DNA from: Kribbella monticola
Lineage (GTDB): Bacteria > Actinomycetota > Actinomycetes > Propionibacteriales > Kribbellaceae
DNA length: 64,000 nt
Direction of reading: 5' to 3'
Assembly: GCF_003261635.1 (NCBI RefSeq)
Contig: NZ_QFXK01000018.1
Coordinates: 101,249 to 165,248 of the forward strand
This document shows positions 59,914 to 64,000 of the stretch, in pieces (position 1 is the first letter of the stretch; every line of letters starts with the position of its first letter). Below the pieces are notes generated by a model. That model was not told the DNA's origin, searched no databases, and saw only the letters and a program-made list of their open reading frames with translations. The translations under genes were made by a program, and so were the position numbers.

Positions 59914-60840
59914 TCAATAAGTTGTGGTGACGGCGTCTGGTGGGGTGGGGATTTCGCGGTGGTGGCGGTTGCGTTCGGCGGGGGTGATGTGGTGGGCGAC
60001 GATGGCGACCGGGCAGGTCATCTCGGCGATGGTGCGGCGGGCGATCGGGTCGCCGATGGGCAAGGGGCCGGTGTGAGCGCCAATGACGAGCAGAGCGGCG
60101 TGCTCGCTTTCCCGGGCCAAGGTGGCCACGACGGGACGGGTGGTCAGCAGCCTGGTGACGTTGACCTGCGGGTACTCCTCGTCCCAGCCGGCCAGCGTTT
60201 CGGACACGGTCAGAGCGGCGCGTTCGTGCCACGTGCCGTCGTCCACTGCCAGCCTTCGGTACGGAACGTGGTGGGAGTGCACCACCGTCAAGTCGTTGCC
60301 ATGATCAACGGCGGCCCGGAACGCGAACTCGACCGCTTCCAGTGACAACGACGTACCGTCGATCCCGACCACGACGCCGTGCTCGGCCGGGTTCGGCCGC
60401 CAGCCGGCCGGTACCACGACCACCGGACAGCCGGCCCGCCCGGCCAGCGCGAGGTTGCCCTGCGCGGAGATGACGCCGGCCGGACCATGGTCGTGCTCAC
60501 GCGCGACCACCAGCATCCGCGCGGAACGCGCCGCCTGTTGCAGCACCTTCAACCGCGAACCCTCCCGGGCAACCGCGCCGACCTTCAGCTCGTCACCGCA
60601 TTGCCGCCGCACCCGCGCGAGCGCCACCCGCAACCTCTCCTCGGCCCCCTCCGCCGGCGCCAGCGGGTCATACAGCGGCATCATCGGGGTGTACGTCGAA
60701 TACCTGTGGTACGGCGCGATCAGCACCAGCTCAGCTCCGGCATTCAACGCGACCTCACCGGCATAGCCGACGGCACGCAACCCATCCGCACTGCCGTCGA
60801 CCTCGGCCACGACAGGTCCCGTACGCGTCCAGCTACTCAT
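59914..60840 (-). CDS. Universal stress protein, tandem UspA domains
   Basis: This 308-residue cytoplasmic protein has two UspA folds (~8-145 and ~155-290). The second has VVGIDGTSLSLEAVEFAFRAAVDHG and ends LLVIGAHTGPLPIGDPIARRTIAEMTCPVAIV. The ATP-binding G-x2-G-x9-G(S/T) loop is altered in both halves (HTGPLP), so nucleotide binding is doubtful. Tandem Usp genes in actinomycetes belong to hypoxia/dormancy regulons. A paralogous but broken copy lies at 63079-63829. A DosR-like half-palindrome (GGGCCACCAGACCC) lies ~60 bp before the start. Confidence 0.9.
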   Translation of the reverse strand: MSSWTRTGPVVAEVDGSADGLRAVGYAGEVALNAGAELVLIAPYHRYSTYTPMMPLYDPLAPAEGAEERLRVALARVRRQCGDELKVGAVAREGSRLKVLQQAARSARMLVVAREHDHGPAGVISAQGNLALAGRAGCPVVVVPAGWRPNPAEHGVVVGIDGTSLSLEAVEFAFRAAVDHGNDLTVVHSHHVPYRRLAVDDGTWHERAALTVSETLAGWDEEYPQVNVTRLLTTRPVVATLARESEHAALLVIGAHTGPLPIGDPIARRTIAEMTCPVAIVAHHITPAERNRHHREIPTPPDAVTTTY

Positions 60841-60896
60841 CTCAATGCCTCCTCCTGGCTATCACCAGCATGCTCGGCCACACCCCGTACGCCGCA

Positions 60897-60910
60897 GGGC
60901 CACCAGACCC
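60897..60910. promoter_or_regulatory. Possible DosR/DevR-like box before the stress-protein gene
   Basis: GGGCCACCAGACCC (on the opposite strand GGGTCTGGTGGCCC) resembles the 14-bp DevR consensus GGGAC-TWWA-GTCCC in its GGG...CCC ends, 57 bp upstream of the start codon. Two central positions differ. Confidence 0.3.
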
Positions 60911-60946
60911 CTTTTCAACGGGCCTGATGGCACCCCAGCCACAACC

Positions 60947-61957
60947 TCAGAACTCGAAGACCAGCCGGGCAGGAACCTGACCGGCGAGTACCTCGGCCAC
61001 GGACTCGTTGACCTGTTCGATGCGGCGGCCCTCGGCGATCACCTTGGTCAGACCGGCGGCGTGCATCGCGAAGACCTCGGCGAGGTCCTGCCGCGTCCCG
61101 ACGATGGAACCCACGATCGAGATGCCCTTGAGGACGGTCTCGAAGATCGGGATCTGCATCGTTCCCTCGGCCGGCAGCGCCACACAGATCAGCCGGCCAC
61201 CCGGGCGCAGCGACCGGAAGGCCTGCTCGAAGGCACGCGGCGTCACCGCGAACGCCAGCGCGACGTCCGCACCACCGAGCGCCTGGATCGCCTCGACGGG
61301 ATCTTGCCGGCCGGCGTCGACGACGTACGTCGCACCGAGTTCCTTGGCCAGATCGAGCTTGTTCTGAGCCAGGTCGACACCGATCACCGTCGCCCCGACG
61401 ATCCGCGCGTACTGCACGGCCAGGTGACCGAGGCCGCCGACCCCGAACACCGCGACCTTCTCGGTCGGCTGCACGTTCGCAACCTTGACCGCCTTGTACG
61501 ACGTGACGCCGGCGCACGTCAGCGGTGCAGCATCGAACGCGGTCACACCGTCGGGTACAGCAACGGTGTACTTCGCGCTGGCGACCGCGTACTCCGCCCA
61601 GCCACCGTCGACGGAATAGCCGCTGTTGGTCTGCGACTGGCACAACGTCTCGCGGCCGTCGATGCAGTAGCGGCACTCGCCACAAGCACTGCCCAGCCAC
61701 GCGATCGCCACCCGATCACCCACCTGATGGGACGTGACCCCGTCCCCGAGTCGCTCGACGAGCCCGACGCCTTCGTGACCCGGCACGAAGGGTGGCTGCG
61801 GCTTGACGGGCCAGTCGCCGTGCGCGGCGTGGATGTCGGTGTGGCAGAGCCCGCAGGTCTCCAGCCGCACCAGGATCTGCCCCTCCCCCGGCGCCGGAAC
61901 GGCCCGGTCCTGGATCTCCAACGGGGCACCGAATTCGGTCACTACAGCGGCTTTCAT
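60947..61957 (-). CDS. Zinc-dependent alcohol dehydrogenase (AdhP-like)
   Basis: This 336-residue medium-chain dehydrogenase has all zinc ligands: catalytic CGLCHTDIHAAHGDW, GHEGVG, and the complete structural site CGECRYCIDGRETLC. Rossmann motif VFGVGGLGHLAVQYA. The sequence is close to AdhP-type NAD-dependent ethanol dehydrogenases (KAAVVTEFGAPLEI start, VGTRQDLAEVFAM). Ethanol/acetaldehyde interconversion under low oxygen is likely, fitting the surrounding stress genes. Confidence 0.93.
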   Translation of the reverse strand: MKAAVVTEFGAPLEIQDRAVPAPGEGQILVRLETCGLCHTDIHAAHGDWPVKPQPPFVPGHEGVGLVERLGDGVTSHQVGDRVAIAWLGSACGECRYCIDGRETLCQSQTNSGYSVDGGWAEYAVASAKYTVAVPDGVTAFDAAPLTCAGVTSYKAVKVANVQPTEKVAVFGVGGLGHLAVQYARIVGATVIGVDLAQNKLDLAKELGATYVVDAGRQDPVEAIQALGGADVALAFAVTPRAFEQAFRSLRPGGRLICVALPAEGTMQIPIFETVLKGISIVGSIVGTRQDLAEVFAMHAAGLTKVIAEGRRIEQVNESVAEVLAGQVPARLVFEF

Positions 61958-62047
61958 GATGTCGTCCTACCTGTCGTTCGGGAACGTTGACAGTTCGACT
62001 CTCGCCGCAAGCCACCGATCACCGTAGAGCCCGATGTCCCGGTGCTG

Positions 62048-62061
62048 CGGCCAAAGGTCCC
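62048..62061. promoter_or_regulatory. Possible DosR/DevR-like box before the AdhP-like gene
   Basis: On the gene's strand GGGACCTTTGGCCG, ~90 bp upstream of the start, resembles the 14-bp DevR motif (GGGAC...GNCC). Confidence 0.3.
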
Positions 62062-62090
62062 GCCCTCGATCGATGACAGGGGGGTGGGTG

Positions 62091-62948
62091 TCATCGCTCG
62101 TCGTTGGGCGGGCGTACTACGACGACTGGGCAGGCGGCGTGGTGGAGCAGGTTCTGGCTGACCGAGCCGAGGAGGAGGCCCCTGACCCCGCCGCGACCTC
62201 GCGAGCCGACAACGACCATCGAGCAGCCGCTGCTGCGTTCGGTCAGTACTACGGACGCGCGGCCGGTGACGACCTCAGCTCGCACCCGCACACCCGGATA
62301 CTTGTCGCGGTACGGCGCGAGGCTCTCGGCCAGCCAGTCCCGCAACAGCTTCTCCGCCTCGTCGATCGACACCTCGTTGCGGGCGAGAGGCTGCCAGCAG
62401 TAGACGACTTGCAGGTCGCTGCCGGTCCGCTGCGCCTGTTCGAAACCGAACCGCACGGCAGAGTCGGAATCGTCGGAGCCGTCCGTGCCGACCAGGATCG
62501 GCCCGTCCGCCGGCGTACCACGGACCACGACGACCGGGCACGGCGCCTTCGCCGTCACCGCGGTCGCGACCGAACCCAGCACAGCAGCACCCAGCTTGGT
62601 GCTGACCCTCGACCCGAGCACGATCAGCTCCGCCTGCGGCGCCTCGGTCAAGATCGCGTCCGCCGCCGGATAGTTGGCCAGCCAACCGGAACCGTTCTCG
62701 TAACCGAGCCGGTCACGCACTATGTCGACATCAGCATCGAGCTCGGCCTGATACCGGTCCGCCTGCGACGCAGGAACAAATCCCTCCGCCCCGATCGCCG
62801 GCCACTGAGCCACCTGGTCCAGGTAGGCACGAACGATCCGTACGCCGGTACCGCGCGCGGCCGCCGCCTGGATCCCCCAGCGCAGCGCCACCTGGCTCTC
62901 CGGCGTCCCATCGACTCCGACCAGCACAAACTTCGGCTCACTCTTCAT
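62091..62948 (-). CDS. Universal stress protein, tandem UspA domains
   Basis: This 285-residue protein has its start set at ATG 62948 because AAGGA is then 6 nt upstream. It begins PKFVLVGVDGTPESQVALRWG and its second half ILVGTDGSDDSDSAVRFGFEQA, each with the Asp that contacts ATP. The C-terminal half carries the intact ATP loop GSRGRGGVRGLLLGSVS, unlike the protein at 59914, so ATP binding is likely. It belongs to the same stress cluster as AdhP and the other Usp genes. Confidence 0.92.
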   Translation of the reverse strand: MKSEPKFVLVGVDGTPESQVALRWGIQAAAARGTGVRIVRAYLDQVAQWPAIGAEGFVPASQADRYQAELDADVDIVRDRLGYENGSGWLANYPAADAILTEAPQAELIVLGSRVSTKLGAAVLGSVATAVTAKAPCPVVVVRGTPADGPILVGTDGSDDSDSAVRFGFEQAQRTGSDLQVVYCWQPLARNEVSIDEAEKLLRDWLAESLAPYRDKYPGVRVRAEVVTGRASVVLTERSSGCSMVVVGSRGRGGVRGLLLGSVSQNLLHHAACPVVVVRPPNDER

Positions 62949-63078
62949 GATCATTCCTTCGGTCGCTCGGAAAAGGTCGGGAGACTTCTTGGCCGGCAAG
63001 GCATCTTGGCGCCGCTCAGCCGAGGTGATGACCGCCCGGCAGCTGAGGCGTTCGGGCCCGGTCGCCACCATCACTGGG

Positions 63079-63829
63079 TCAGTAGGTCGGTACTACAACG
63101 TCGGCAGCCGGCTCGACGGTGCGCAGGCGTTGTGCGCGCTCCTCGGCTGTCACGCGATGCGGGACGATCGCGACCGGGCAGGCCATTGCGGCGACGGCCC
63201 GGCGTGCGATCGGATCGCCGATCGGGAGCCGGCCGGCCCGCGCTCCCAGGACGACCAGCCCGGCCTGTGCACCCTCGTGGACCAATGCCTCGACCACCGG
63301 CTTGGCTGTCAGGAAGCGCGTCACTTTCACCTCGGGGTACTCGTCGGCCCAGCCGGCCAGCGTCTCCGACACGGTCAGGTCGCCACGGCGTACCCAGGAG
63401 CTCTCGAGGTCGCCGTCGGCGGGGTCGTGCCGCGGCGCGTGCTGCGCGTGCACCACGGTGAGGTCACCCTCGCGATCGGCGGCCACCCGGAAGGCGAACT
63501 CGACCGCCTCCAGCGGGCAGAACCTTCAGCCGGGCGCCCTGTTCCGAGACCGCCGTGATCTGCAGGGTGTAGCCGTAGTGATGGCGGATGTGCGCGACAG
63601 CCGCGCGCAAGGCGGCGTCGGCCATCTCGGCCGGCGGCTTGGGCTGGTAGCCGGGCGTCATCGGGTTGTACGAGCTGTGCGCTTGGTAAGGCGCCACAAG
63701 CACCAACTCGGCGCCGGAGCGTACTGCCTCCAGGCAGGCGTAGTCGACTCTGCACAAGGACCTTCGACCCCACCCCGGTCCGGTGGCTACGAGGTCCAGG
63801 CACAGCCATCGGCGGTCCAGGCACAGCAT
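63079..63829 (-). pseudogene. Broken universal stress protein gene
   Basis: Compared with the intact tandem Usp at 59914, this gene has lost about 70-80 codons between the phrase RLKVL (first Usp domain) and LEAVEFAF (second domain). The joint lies at about 63514-63517, and the two halves are in different frames. The upstream frame covers VDYACLEAVRSGAELVLVAP to RLKVL; the downstream frame continues AADREGDLTVVHAQHAPRHD to the stop at 63079. The first strand and VDGS motif are also missing at the N terminus. It is a deleted, frameshifted relic; the second-domain half could still be translated from an internal start. Confidence 0.75.
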
Positions 63830-63834
63830 TGGAT

Positions 63835-63873
63835 GGTGCCGTGCGGCTGGAGTCCAACCAGCCGCACGGCACC
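63835..63873. terminator. Hairpin terminator
   Basis: A 16-bp perfect stem (GGTGCCGTGCGGCTGG / CCAGCCGCACGGCACC) with a 7-nt loop lies 10 bp past the stop of the right-edge stress-protein gene on the minus strand. Confidence 0.8.
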
Positions 63874-63882
63874 GTGCTGGAA

Positions 63883-64000
63883 CTACGCGCGCCCCTCCAC
63901 GCCGGCCCCAGCTGATCTGGCGTTCTCGTCGGCGAGGTGCACGACGGCGACCGGGCAGGTCGCGTGCTGCAGAACGCCGCGCGCGACCGAGCCGAGCAGG
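63883..64000 (-). CDS. Universal stress protein, C-terminal fragment at the window edge
   Basis: This is the last 38 codons of a minus-strand gene that continues beyond the right edge: LLGSVARGVLQHATCPVAVV followed by HLADENARSAGAG. LLGSV-x-R-x-V-L-x-H-A-x-C-P-V is the classic UspA C-terminal strand-helix with the last Gly-Ser of the ATP loop. It is a third or fourth Usp in the cluster. Confidence 0.85.
   Translation of the reverse strand, partial: LLGSVARGVLQHATCPVAVVHLADENARSAGAGVEGRA

Noticed and set aside
62947..63060. DevR-like box before the Usp gene at 62948
   Set aside because: Candidate GGG...CCC segments here do not keep the 14-bp spacing.

Overview
This 64 kb window comes from the chromosome of a high-GC, soil-type actinomycete. 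The signs are very high GC at third codon positions, frequent GTG starts, 4-nt stop/start overlaps, MalFG-type sugar importers without their own ATPase, a SARP/MalT-like regulator, and universal-stress-protein arrays. The gene mix resembles Kribbella or a related Propionibacteriales genus; that placement is inference. I found no phage, insertion sequence, CRISPR array or rRNA operon. Two tRNA genes (His-GTG and Lys-CTT) are present.

Layout. 0-8.8 kb: the tail of a PKD-repeat protein, a 2091-residue secreted RHS/YD-repeat protein with an unrecognised C-terminal tip, an SmpB-like protein, and a LacI regulator. 8.8-15.3 kb: a LacI-controlled glycan operon (two permeases, a secreted GH5 enzyme with a ricin-type module, a binding lipoprotein, a GH35 beta-galactosidase) behind two copies of a near-palindromic operator. 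15.3-24.4 kb: a fused FAD-oxidoreductase/TTC38-like protein, a cold-shock gene with a structured leader, an acetyltransferase, a large ATPase-BTAD regulator coupled to a small M23-like protein, oligoribonuclease and tRNA-His. 24.4-29.4 kb: a RibD/DHFR-like protein with an ECF sigma factor, then a TetR-P450-ferredoxin-reductase set. 29.5-34 kb: a PLP enzyme divergent from a TenA-FAD oxidoreductase pair, then tRNA-Lys. 34.3-35.7 kb: an MFS exporter whose stop codon lies inside an exceptionally strong ribosome-binding site for a seven-residue ORF (MRNWFPN). 35.9-38.4 kb: a second sigma factor/DHFR-like set.

38.4-50.6 kb is a deoxy-sugar (most likely L-fucose) utilisation locus: a FadR-type GntR regulator, mutarotase, sugar dehydrogenase (AKR), lactonase, sugar-acid dehydratase, SDR and zinc dehydrogenases, a sugar importer, and a secreted beta-helix protein resembling GH141. 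Four copies of one palindrome (CATACGTATG, one with a single mismatch) sit at the regulator's own start and in the three promoter regions. They define a self-contained regulon that can be read straight from the DNA.

50.6-64 kb: a DUF4097 protein behind phased heptamer repeats, a dehydrogenase relic, a TetR-ABC exporter unit with a perfect 19-bp operator, an ArsB/NhaD-type permease with a CBS protein, a membrane-bound LuxR regulator, a VOC protein, and a stress cluster (universal stress proteins, AdhP-like dehydrogenase, one clearly broken stress-protein gene).

The most unusual items are the MFS-heptapeptide unit, the operator-defined fucose regulon, and the oxidoreductase-TTC38 fusion.
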